Shown here: positions 7,387-14,590 of the stretch, piece by piece
Position numbering within the stretch: position 1 is the first letter of the stretch
How the letters are laid out: every line of letters begins with the position of its first letter
Source: Scybalocola_A sp900557175
Lineage (GTDB): Bacteria > Bacillota > Clostridia > Lachnospirales > Lachnospiraceae
Reading direction: 5' to 3'
Assembly: GCA_937890745.1 (NCBI GenBank)
Contig: CALADH010000059.1
Location: forward strand, 1-16,738
Length of the DNA stretch: 16,738 nt
Translations under genes and position numbers: made by a program
Notes under the pieces: generated by a model
What the model was told of the DNA's origin: nothing
Database searches by the model: none
The model's input: the letters and a program-made list of their open reading frames with translations, nothing else

Positions 7387-8667
7387 ATGAAGAAAAACAG
7401 ATGGCTTGCAGCCGGAATGACTCTTGTGACAACATCCGCATTACTTATGGGCTGTGGTGCAAAAAATGGAACACCGGCAGCAGACAGCAGCGCGCAGAAA
7501 GAAACAGCGCCGGCAGAGGAAGAAAAGATTTCATGTGAACTTTTAGTATGGTCATCTGCAGAGGATCAGGCAGAGGATCAGGGTGCATGGCTTCAGACAA
7601 TGTGTGAAAACTTCAGCAAGGAACATCCGAACTGGGATATCACATTTAAGTATGGCGTTACAAACGAGGCAGAGGTTGCTAAGATGATCGTTCAGGATCC
7701 TGAGGCATCTGCGGACGTATTTATGTTTGCCAATGACCAGTTAATGGATCTTCTTCCGGCAAATGCAATTGCAAAGCTTGGCGGTGAAACAAAAGAATAT
7801 GTAGAGTCTACAAACTCAGAAGCAATCGTTGATTCTCTTACAGTAGACGGCAATTTATACGGCGTACCATTTACAACGAATACATGGTTTATGTACTATG
7901 ACACAAGTGTGTTCACAGAGGAAGAAGCAGGAAACTTCAACAAGATGCTTGAAAAAGCAAAAATTTCTTTCCCACTGACAAACTCATGGTATCTTGCTTC
8001 CTTCTATCTTGCAAACGGCTGTACACTTTTCGGTGACGGAACAGATGCAGAAGCAGGTATTGATTACTCAGGCGATAAAGCTTTAGAAGTTACAAATTTC
8101 TTAGTTGACCTTGTAAACAATGAAAACTTTGTTGTTGACGCCGATGGTTCAGGTATCGCAGGCATCCGTGACGGTTCAATCAAAGCAATGTTCTCAGGCT
8201 CATGGGACTATGCGGCTGTAAAAGAAGCTCTTGGCGACAATTTCGGTGCAAAAGCGCTTCCTGTTGTAAACTACGGCGGTGAAGACAAACAGATGCTTGC
8301 ATTCGCAGGTTCAAAAGCAATCGGTGTGAATCCGAACTGTGAATATCCACAGGTTGCTGTAGCGCTTGCAAAATATCTTGGAAGTCCTGAGGCTCAGATG
8401 GCACATTATGAAATGAGAAATATCATTCCTTGTAACTTAGAGCTTTTAGAGAGCGAAGAAATCAAAAATGATATGCTTGTAACAGCTCAGAATGACACCT
8501 TTGATAATACATCAATCATCCAGCCATTTATCGCGCCGATGGTAAATTACTGGGAGAACACAGACAACTTTGGTAAATCTTTAAGAAATAAAGAAGTGAC
8601 TCATGAAAATGCAAAAGAAAAGACAGAGGCTTACAACGAGGCTATGAACTCCTCGGTTGTGGAATAA
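7387..8667 (+). CDS. malE: Maltose/maltodextrin-binding lipoprotein of the ABC importer
   Basis: A 426-residue extracellular solute-binding protein. The signal peptide ends in LLMGC with Cys23 as the lipidated residue, followed by a low-complexity Ala/Glu/Ser linker (about 25-48) typical of surface lipoproteins. The body has YGVPFTTNTWFMYYDTSVF, IKAMFSGSWDYAAVKEALG and LAFAGSKAIGVN, matching the MalE-like family 1 pattern. Start at ATG 7387, 9 bases after AAAGGGG (7371-7377); the frame also opens at 7333, but that would lie within the promoter. It is the first gene of the importer operon and supplies substrate to the two permeases that follow. Its codon use (GCA, ACA, TTA/CTT, GTA/GTT) is visibly more uniform than that of its neighbours, suggesting high expression. 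Specificity for maltodextrin rather than another sugar is inferred from context. Confidence 0.88.
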   Translation: MKKNRWLAAGMTLVTTSALLMGCGAKNGTPAADSSAQKETAPAEEEKISCELLVWSSAEDQAEDQGAWLQTMCENFSKEHPNWDITFKYGVTNEAEVAKMIVQDPEASADVFMFANDQLMDLLPANAIAKLGGETKEYVESTNSEAIVDSLTVDGNLYGVPFTTNTWFMYYDTSVFTEEEAGNFNKMLEKAKISFPLTNSWYLASFYLANGCTLFGDGTDAEAGIDYSGDKALEVTNFLVDLVNNENFVVDADGSGIAGIRDGSIKAMFSGSWDYAAVKEALGDNFGAKALPVVNYGGEDKQMLAFAGSKAIGVNPNCEYPQVAVALAKYLGSPEAQMAHYEMRNIIPCNLELLESEEIKNDMLVTAQNDTFDNTSIIQPFIAPMVNYWENTDNFGKSLRNKEVTHENAKEKTEAYNEAMNSSVVE

Positions 8668-8707
8668 TCGCACAGCCTAAAGGCAGTGATGATTGGGAGG
8701 AAAGACG

Positions 8708-10096
8708 ATGAGAAAATCTCAGAAAAATAAAAAAACAGCCAGTGAATTTCAGTCTGTTTATACAGTTACAAACGCTGTAAAACGCGGCAGCGTTGTAACA
8801 CGGCTTTCCATGATTATTATGGGACTTGGAAATATTGCACATAAGCAGATTGGCAAGGGCCTGTTATTCCTCATCGGTGAAGTCATTTATATCGCATACA
8901 TGGCGCTGGTCGGCGTTTCGGCGCTGGCCATGCTGCCTTCACTGGGAGATCAGGAGCAGCAGGAAGTATGGAATGAGGCTAAAGGTATTTATGAATATGT
9001 TCAGGGTGATAATTCTCTGCTTATTCTGTTATTTGGTATTGTTGCCATATTTATCACAGTCTTTTTTGTCTTCTTTTGGCGCAGCGCCGTAAAGAGTGCG
9101 TACAAGGCGCAGTATTTAAAAGAGAACGGTTGCCATGTACCGACATTTAAAGAAGACGTAAAATCATTATTTAACGGCAACCTGCATATGACACTGATGT
9201 CTCTGCCGTTTGCCGGAATTATCATTTTTTCAATTTTGCCGCTTGTTTTTATGATAAGCATGGCATTTACAAATTACAGCAAAATTGACGAGCATCTGAC
9301 ACTGTTTGACTGGGTTGGTTTTGAAAACTTTGCCAAAGTGTTAAACTTCGGCGATTCCATCGGACAGACATTCTGGTCGGTACTTGGATGGACGCTTGTA
9401 TGGGCGTTTTTTGCAACATTTTTAAATTACTTCTTCGGTATGATTCTTGCAATTGTCATTAACAGAAAGGGTACAAGATTCAAAGGCTTTTGGAGATTTT
9501 GCTTTGTTCTCTCCATTGCAGTGCCTCAGTTCGTATCCTTATTGATTATGAGAACGATGCTTCAGCCGGACGGACCTGTCAACGTTCTTTTGCGAAATCT
9601 GGGTCTGCTTTCAGAGGGCGGTGCCCTTCCGTTTTTCACGGACGCCACATGGGCGAGAGTGACAGTTATTGTCATTAACCTATGGGTAGGTATTCCTTTT
9701 ACAATGCTTCAGGTAACTGGCATTTTGCAGAATATCCCGGCAGAGCTTTATGAAGCGGCAAGAGTGGACGGCGCTAATGCGTTTGTTACATTTTTCAAAA
9801 TCACATTGCCGTATATGCTTTTTGTAACTGCGCCTTATCTTATTACGCAGTTTACGGGAAATATTAATAATTTTAATGTCATCTATCTTTTGTCGGGCGG
9901 CGCACCGGTGCCTGTTGGTCAGACTGCCGGAAAAACCGACTTGCTTGTCACATGGCTGTACAAGCTGACAATTGATAATCAGTATTATAATCTTGGCGCA
10001 GTTATCGGTATTTTGACCTTCGTTGTATTGGCGATTGTTTCAATTATTACATACCGGCGGACAGCGGCCTATAAAAATGAGGAGGAATTTCAGTAA
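8708..10096 (+). CDS. malF: Maltodextrin ABC importer permease, MalF type
   Basis: A 462-residue inner-membrane permease subunit, which pairs with the following MalG-type subunit to form the translocation pore. Apparent membrane helices include GLLFLIGEVIYIAYMALVG, LLILLFGIVAIFITVFFVFF, AGIIIFSILPLVFMISMAF, FFATFLNYFFGMILAIVI, FCFVLSIAVPQFVSLLI, VIVINLWVGIPFTMLQV and VIGILTFVVLAIVSIITY, with probably one more between the last two. The EAA loop EAARVDGANAFVTFFKITLP (349-368) is the docking site for the ATPase. The two extra N-terminal helices before the transporter core are usual for Gram-positive MalF/GanP-type proteins. Start at ATG 8708 with GGGAGG at 8695-8700; an in-frame TTG at 8693 precedes that site. 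It overlaps malG by one base. Confidence 0.92.
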   Translation: MRKSQKNKKTASEFQSVYTVTNAVKRGSVVTRLSMIIMGLGNIAHKQIGKGLLFLIGEVIYIAYMALVGVSALAMLPSLGDQEQQEVWNEAKGIYEYVQGDNSLLILLFGIVAIFITVFFVFFWRSAVKSAYKAQYLKENGCHVPTFKEDVKSLFNGNLHMTLMSLPFAGIIIFSILPLVFMISMAFTNYSKIDEHLTLFDWVGFENFAKVLNFGDSIGQTFWSVLGWTLVWAFFATFLNYFFGMILAIVINRKGTRFKGFWRFCFVLSIAVPQFVSLLIMRTMLQPDGPVNVLLRNLGLLSEGGALPFFTDATWARVTVIVINLWVGIPFTMLQVTGILQNIPAELYEAARVDGANAFVTFFKITLPYMLFVTAPYLITQFTGNINNFNVIYLLSGGAPVPVGQTAGKTDLLVTWLYKLTIDNQYYNLGAVIGILTFVVLAIVSIITYRRTAAYKNEEEFQ

Positions 10097-10968
10097 TGGC
10101 TAAAAAAGAACCGGCGTCAGCAAAAACAAAACGGTTTATTACAAACTCGATTGTCCATATTGTGTTGGCAGTATTGGCCTTTGTCTGGGTTTTTCCGATT
10201 ATATGGGTTATACTGACAAGTTTCCGTGCGGATAAGGGCTCTTACATATCCACATTTTTCCCAAGCGGCTATACGCTGGACAATTACAGACAGCTCTTTA
10301 CAGAGACAAACGTCCTTAATTTTCCGCAGATGTTTATGAATACATTAATTATTGCGATTTTCTCTTGCCTGATTTCGACAATATTTGTATTGGCAGTCTC
10401 CTACAGTATGTCAAGACTGCGCTTTAAGCTTAGAAAGCCGTTTATGAATCTTGCCCTTGTGTTAGGTCTTTTCCCGGCATTTATGTCGATGGTTGCCGTC
10501 TATTATATTTTAAAGGCAGTCGGTCTTTCAGAAGGCGCTATGATTCGTGTCGCGCTTGTCCTCGTCTATTCCGGGGCGTCGGGCATGGGCTTTTACATAG
10601 CCAAAGGATTTTTTGATACAATCCCGAAGGCGCTTGATGAGGCCGCCTATATTGACGGTGCGACAAAGTTTCAGGTATTTACAAAGATTACAATTCCTTT
10701 GAGCCGTCCGATTATTACGTATACAGTATTGACTTCCTTCTTAGGACCGTGGCTTGATTTTATTTTTGCAAAGGTTATCTGCCGCGATAAATCCGAATAT
10801 TATACGGTGGCTATTGGTCTTTGGAAAATGCTCGATAAAGAATATATTGACCGCTGGTATGCTTCGTTTGCGGCAGGCGCCGTGTGCATATCCATACCGA
10901 TAGCAATTTTGTTCCTGATTATGCAGAAGAACTATGTTGAAGGCATGTCGGGTGCGGTGAAAGGATAA
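10096..10968 (+). CDS. malG: Maltodextrin ABC importer permease, MalG type
   Basis: A 290-residue membrane permease, the second pore subunit. The helices seen are IVLAVLAFVWVFPIIWVIL near the N terminus, then FMNTLIIAIFSCLISTIFVL, LALVLGLFPAFMSMVAVYYIL, VALVLVYSGASGMGFYIA, YTVLTSFLGPWLDFIF and AAGAVCISIPIAILFLIM. The EAA loop EAAYIDGATKFQVFTKITIP starts at residue 182. ATG 10096 overlaps the stop codon of malF (TAATG), and GGAGG at 10081-10085 lies 10 bases upstream, so the two permeases are probably translated in a coupled way. The length is normal for MalG. No ATP-binding subunit follows; the operon reaches a strong terminator at once. Confidence 0.93.
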   Translation: MAKKEPASAKTKRFITNSIVHIVLAVLAFVWVFPIIWVILTSFRADKGSYISTFFPSGYTLDNYRQLFTETNVLNFPQMFMNTLIIAIFSCLISTIFVLAVSYSMSRLRFKLRKPFMNLALVLGLFPAFMSMVAVYYILKAVGLSEGAMIRVALVLVYSGASGMGFYIAKGFFDTIPKALDEAAYIDGATKFQVFTKITIPLSRPIITYTVLTSFLGPWLDFIFAKVICRDKSEYYTVAIGLWKMLDKEYIDRWYASFAAGAVCISIPIAILFLIMQKNYVEGMSGAVKG

Positions 10969-10992
10969 AGGGAGGCGAAAGCCTCCTTTTTT
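10967..10992 (+). terminator. Intrinsic terminator between malG and the pullulanase gene
   Basis: A stem GGAGGC (10971-10976) / GCCTCC (10981-10986) closes on a stable GAAA tetraloop. It extends by one G-U and three A-U pairs (10967-10970 with 10987-10990) and merges with six Ts (10987-10992). The arm begins inside the malG stop codon. Only 23 bases separate the T tract from the pullulanase start, with no room for a promoter, so it more likely attenuates than fully ends transcription. Confidence 0.87.
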
Positions 10993-11015
10993 CTAAATAT
11001 GAAAGGGGGAATTTG

Positions 11016-12965
11016 ATGAAGACACCGAAAGAATGGAAGATACTTTTTGAATCGGAACAGTTTGAAAGGACACAGTGTTATGATGGCGATGATTTAGGTG
11101 CTTTTTATACACCGGAAAAAACCGTGTTTAAAGTGTGGGCGCCGACAGCGGAAGCTGTCATTTTAAATCTGTATGAAGATGGCAGTGAAGGGGCTGTGCC
11201 TTACAGACAGTTTGCAATGGCAAAGACAGAGTGCGGTGTTTTTAAAATAGAGATCGGCGGCGATTTAGACGGTGTTTATTATACATATACAGTATCGTCA
11301 GACGGCCGTGTGCGTGAGACGGCAGATATTTATGCAAAGGCCTGCGGCGCCAATGGCAAGAAAAGTATGGTTGTAAATATGGCGCGGACAAATCCGGCAG
11401 GCTGGGCGTCTGATAAGTTTGTACGCAGTGAAAAGGACACGGTGATTATTTATGAGCTGCATATTAAAGATTTCTCAAGTGACAGCTTTGGCGGCTTTTG
11501 TGAAGCTTACCGCGGAAAATATATGGCAGTGACTGAGAGAGGCACAGTTTTAAATAATCATCCTGAATTTTCGACGGGACTTGATTATATGAAGGCTCTC
11601 GGTGTGACGCATGTCCATTTACTTCCGGTGTTTGATTATGCTTCGGTCGATGAGATGTCGGCGGATATGTCGCTTTTTAACTGGGGCTATGATCCGGAAA
11701 ATTATAATGTGCCTGAAGGCTCTTATGCCACAGACAGCCTCGACGGCGCCGTTCGTATTTATGAGTTTAAGAAAATGGTTCAGGCCTTTCATGATGCGGG
11801 TATTGGTGTGATTATGGATGTCGTTTACAATCATACTTATGACAGGGACGGCAGCTTTCAAAAGACAGTGCCGTATTATTATTACAGAACCGATGAGAAC
11901 GGTAATTTCTGCGACGGCTCGTGCTGCGGCAATGATACGGCAAGCGAGCGGAAAATGTTCAGGAAGTATATGACAGACAGTGTGTGCTACTGGGCAAAAG
12001 AATATCATATTGACGGTTTTCGCTTTGATTTGATGGGACTTCATGATGTAGAAACAATGAACGGCATTAGAGAGGCGCTTGACAATATGCCCGATGGCCG
12101 CCAGAAGCTGATGTACGGTGAGCCGTGGGCTGCGGGGCGGACGGTGATGCGCCGGGGAGCTGTGGCTGCTGTGAAATCTAATGTGCATCTGCTTAATGAG
12201 CGTATCGGTTTTTTTAATGATGATACGAGAGACGCCATTAAGGGCAGTGTCTTTTTTGAGGAGGACGGCGGCTATATTAACGGCCGTCCTGAAAATGCCG
12301 GAAAAATACGCGCTGCGGTGACAGCGTGGTGCGGCGGCGAGGCCGGATATAGACCACATAATCCCGGTCAGGTGATAAGCTATGTATCGGCGCATGATAA
12401 TTTTACGCTTTGGGATAAGCTTGTATATACGGCGGGCGATGGTATCAGCTTTGACAGGGAAAATCCGACGCTGCTTGCGATGAACCGTATGGCGGCGGGA
12501 ATTGTGTTTACGTGTCAGGGGCATGTGTTTTTTCAGGCCGGTGAGGAGTTTGCGCGGACAAAGCAGGGCATCGGTGATTCTTATAATAAGCCGCCGTCAG
12601 TCAATCAGCTTGACTGGCGCAGAGCCTACGATTACAGAAGCCTGATTGATTATTACAAAGGGCTTATCGCCATAAGAAAGCAGTTTTCCGGTTTTAAAAA
12701 TCAGGGCTTTGCAGTGCCGGTGACATTTTATGAAAATAAGACAGCTTCGGTTGTCAGTTTTGTGATCAATGCGGAAGGCCAGCGGCTGTTTGCGGCATAT
12801 AATCCCGAAAAGGAGCGGCAGCTGATTCATGTGCCAAAAGGGCAGTGGCAGATGCTGTCCGATGGCGAACGTATTTTTTACAGCGGCACAGGGGCGCCGG
12901 TTGACGAATATTTTTGTGCCGAACCGCTTTCGGTGACAATTCTCGGTGAAAATATACATATATAG
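11016..12965 (+). CDS. pulA: Type I pullulanase (GH13), intracellular debranching enzyme
   Basis: A 649-residue enzyme hydrolysing alpha-1,6 linkages in pullulan and branched maltodextrins. An N-terminal CBM48-like domain (about 25-130, with VFKVWAPTAEAVILNLY) precedes the GH13 barrel. The type I pullulanase hallmark FNWGYDPENYNVPEGSY is present, as are VIMDVVYNHT, the nucleophile Asp338 in GFRFDLMG, acid/base Glu369 in YGEPWAAG and Asp461 in SAHDNFTLWDKL. No signal peptide is seen, so it acts on imported oligosaccharides in the cytoplasm. Start at ATG 11016, 6 bases after GGGGG (11005-11009); a TTG three bases earlier is the alternative. It follows the importer terminator with no visible promoter and begins a run of three carbohydrate-processing genes. 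Confidence 0.94.
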   Translation: MKTPKEWKILFESEQFERTQCYDGDDLGAFYTPEKTVFKVWAPTAEAVILNLYEDGSEGAVPYRQFAMAKTECGVFKIEIGGDLDGVYYTYTVSSDGRVRETADIYAKACGANGKKSMVVNMARTNPAGWASDKFVRSEKDTVIIYELHIKDFSSDSFGGFCEAYRGKYMAVTERGTVLNNHPEFSTGLDYMKALGVTHVHLLPVFDYASVDEMSADMSLFNWGYDPENYNVPEGSYATDSLDGAVRIYEFKKMVQAFHDAGIGVIMDVVYNHTYDRDGSFQKTVPYYYYRTDENGNFCDGSCCGNDTASERKMFRKYMTDSVCYWAKEYHIDGFRFDLMGLHDVETMNGIREALDNMPDGRQKLMYGEPWAAGRTVMRRGAVAAVKSNVHLLNERIGFFNDDTRDAIKGSVFFEEDGGYINGRPENAGKIRAAVTAWCGGEAGYRPHNPGQVISYVSAHDNFTLWDKLVYTAGDGISFDRENPTLLAMNRMAAGIVFTCQGHVFFQAGEEFARTKQGIGDSYNKPPSVNQLDWRRAYDYRSLIDYYKGLIAIRKQFSGFKNQGFAVPVTFYENKTASVVSFVINAEGQRLFAAYNPEKERQLIHVPKGQWQMLSDGERIFYSGTGAPVDEYFCAEPLSVTILGENIHI

Positions 12966-12973
12966 GCGTTTCA

Positions 12974-12988
12974 ATCAAATATTTTGAT
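12974..12988. repeat. AT-rich 15-base palindrome after pulA
   Basis: ATCAAA (12974-12979) and TTTGAT (12983-12988) are perfect inverted arms around TAT. It lies in the 81-base gap between pulA and malQ. It could be a small operator or a weak RNA hairpin; no promoter hexamers stand beside it, so no function is assigned. Confidence 0.4.
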
Positions 12989-13003
12989 ACGATGATGATA
13001 TCC

Positions 13004-13022
13004 GGCGGCGCGCAGCGCCGCC
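13004..13022. repeat. Perfect 8-bp GC hairpin in the pulA-malQ gap
   Basis: GGCGGCGC (13004-13011) and GCGCCGCC (13015-13022) pair perfectly around a GCA loop. The following bases are AAAAGG, not a T tract, on either strand, so it is not an intrinsic terminator. As RNA it would form a very stable stem 12 bases upstream of the malQ ribosome site, where it could stabilise or delimit the transcript. It shares the 9-mer CGCAGCGCC with the repeat at the right end of the window (16650-16658). Confidence 0.6.
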
Positions 13023-13046
13023 AAAAGGTAAAAAGGAGAAATAACG

Positions 13047-14579
13047 ATGAAAAGAGGCTGTGGTATTTTAATGCCTGTGACATCATTGCCGTCACCTTAC
13101 GGTGTCGGCACAATGGGGCGGGCAGCCTATGATTTTGTAGATTGCATGAAGCGTGCAGGGCAGAGCTACTGGCAGATACTTCCGGTAGGACCGACAGGCT
13201 ACGGCGATTCGCCGTACCAGTCTTTTTCCACTTTTGCAGGCAATCCGTACTGGATTGATTTGGATATGCTTGCGGCGGAGGGGCTGCTAAAAAAGAGTGA
13301 TTACGATAAAATTTTGTGGACAGAAAGCGGGAAAGATACAGAAGCTGTGGATTACGGGCGGCTTTATATGTATCGTTTTATGGTGCTTAAGAAAGCTTAT
13401 GAAAATTATAAGGCGGCCGGTGATGTCAGCGGTCTTGACAATTTTATTGCCGGTGAGGACTGGCTTTTAGATTATGCCCTGTTTATGGTGCTTAAGGACC
13501 ATTGCGGTGGCAGCGGCTGGCAGCAGTTTGACAGACCGCTTAAATTCAGACAGCCGGAGGCCATTACGGCGGCGATGGCAGATTATAGCGATGAAATCCG
13601 CTTTTGGAGCTTTATCCAGTGGAAATTTTTTGCTCAGTGGCAGGCACTTAAAAGCTATGCCAATGACCGCGGCATTAAGCTGATTGGCGATTTGCCGATT
13701 TATGTATCGCCGGACAGCGTAGATGTGTGGAAAAATCCGGAGCAGTTTGAACTTGATGAAGATTTGAAGCCGGTGCATGTGGCTGGATGTCCGCCGGATG
13801 CTTTTTCAGAAACAGGACAACTTTGGGGAAATCCACTCTATGATTGGGGATATATGAGAAAAGATGGATACAAATGGTGGATAAAACGTCTTTCTCATGC
13901 CTTAAAGGTGTGTGATATTGTCCGCATTGACCATTTCAGAGCCTTTGCAGGCTATTATTCGATTCCGGCAGATGAAGATACTGCGATGAACGGTACGTGG
14001 GAAAATGGGCCGGGCATGGACTTGTTCAATGCACTTTCCGATATCTGCCGGGAGGGCACAGTCATTGCCGAGGATTTGGGTTATTTGACGCCGGATGTTT
14101 ATAAGCTTTTAGCGGACAGCGGTTTTCCTGGTATGAAAGTACTGCAGTTTGGTTTTGATGACCGGACAAATACAGACTATTTGCCGCATAATTTTGTCCC
14201 AAACTGTGTCGTTTATACAGGGACTCATGATAATACGACACTTTTAGGCTGGCTTGAGAGTGCCGGGAAGACATCGAAACAGTTTGTGCTTGATTATTAT
14301 CATATGAAGAATTTTGATGATTTTTCCGACACAGTGATTGTCTTTGCAATGGCAAGCGCCGCTGATACAGTGATTGTGCCGATGCAGGATTATTTAGGAC
14401 TTGGCGATGAGGCGAGAATCAATTTTCCGTCGACGGCAGGCGGCAACTGGCAGTGGCGCATGAAGCCGGGTGCTTTTTCAGACGACATTATTGAAAAACT
14501 TGCAAAATGGGCGAAGCTTTACGGTCGCTGTCCCGAAGACGGAGCCGATTGTAAGTCTGAATATTCCATGGAAGATTAA
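13047..14579 (+). CDS. malQ: 4-alpha-glucanotransferase (amylomaltase, GH77)
   Basis: A 510-residue cytoplasmic enzyme that transfers alpha-1,4-glucan segments between maltodextrins, releasing glucose and making longer chains for the phosphorylase. The N terminus RGCGILMPVTSLPSPYGVGTMG and QILPVGPTGYGDSPYQSFSTFAGNPYWID are characteristic of the family. Catalytic residues are Asp295 (VRIDHFRAF), Glu342 (VIAEDLG) and Asp395 (TGTHDNTTLLGW), almost the same numbering as in Thermus amylomaltase (293, 340, 395). The length is that of the short bacterial form, without the N-terminal extension of E. coli MalQ. Start at ATG 13047, 8 bases after AAGGAG (13033-13038). The gene follows pulA after 81 bases containing a strong hairpin and leads, 11 bases later, into the next debranching enzyme. 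Confidence 0.95.
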   Translation: MKRGCGILMPVTSLPSPYGVGTMGRAAYDFVDCMKRAGQSYWQILPVGPTGYGDSPYQSFSTFAGNPYWIDLDMLAAEGLLKKSDYDKILWTESGKDTEAVDYGRLYMYRFMVLKKAYENYKAAGDVSGLDNFIAGEDWLLDYALFMVLKDHCGGSGWQQFDRPLKFRQPEAITAAMADYSDEIRFWSFIQWKFFAQWQALKSYANDRGIKLIGDLPIYVSPDSVDVWKNPEQFELDEDLKPVHVAGCPPDAFSETGQLWGNPLYDWGYMRKDGYKWWIKRLSHALKVCDIVRIDHFRAFAGYYSIPADEDTAMNGTWENGPGMDLFNALSDICREGTVIAEDLGYLTPDVYKLLADSGFPGMKVLQFGFDDRTNTDYLPHNFVPNCVVYTGTHDNTTLLGWLESAGKTSKQFVLDYYHMKNFDDFSDTVIVFAMASAADTVIVPMQDYLGLGDEARINFPSTAGGNWQWRMKPGAFSDDIIEKLAKWAKLYGRCPEDGADCKSEYSMED

Positions 14580-14590
14580 GGAGAAAAAGC

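Noticed and set aside
11619..12524. Long minus-strand open frame (301 codons) antisense to pulA
   Set aside because: It lies wholly inside pulA, whose catalytic motifs are all in frame on the plus strand. The antisense product is rich in His, Arg and Ile with no recognisable domain and no ribosome site.
12984..12989. TTGATA as a -35 for a separate malQ promoter
   Set aside because: Seventeen bases downstream the sequence is GC-rich hairpin with nothing like a -10 hexamer.
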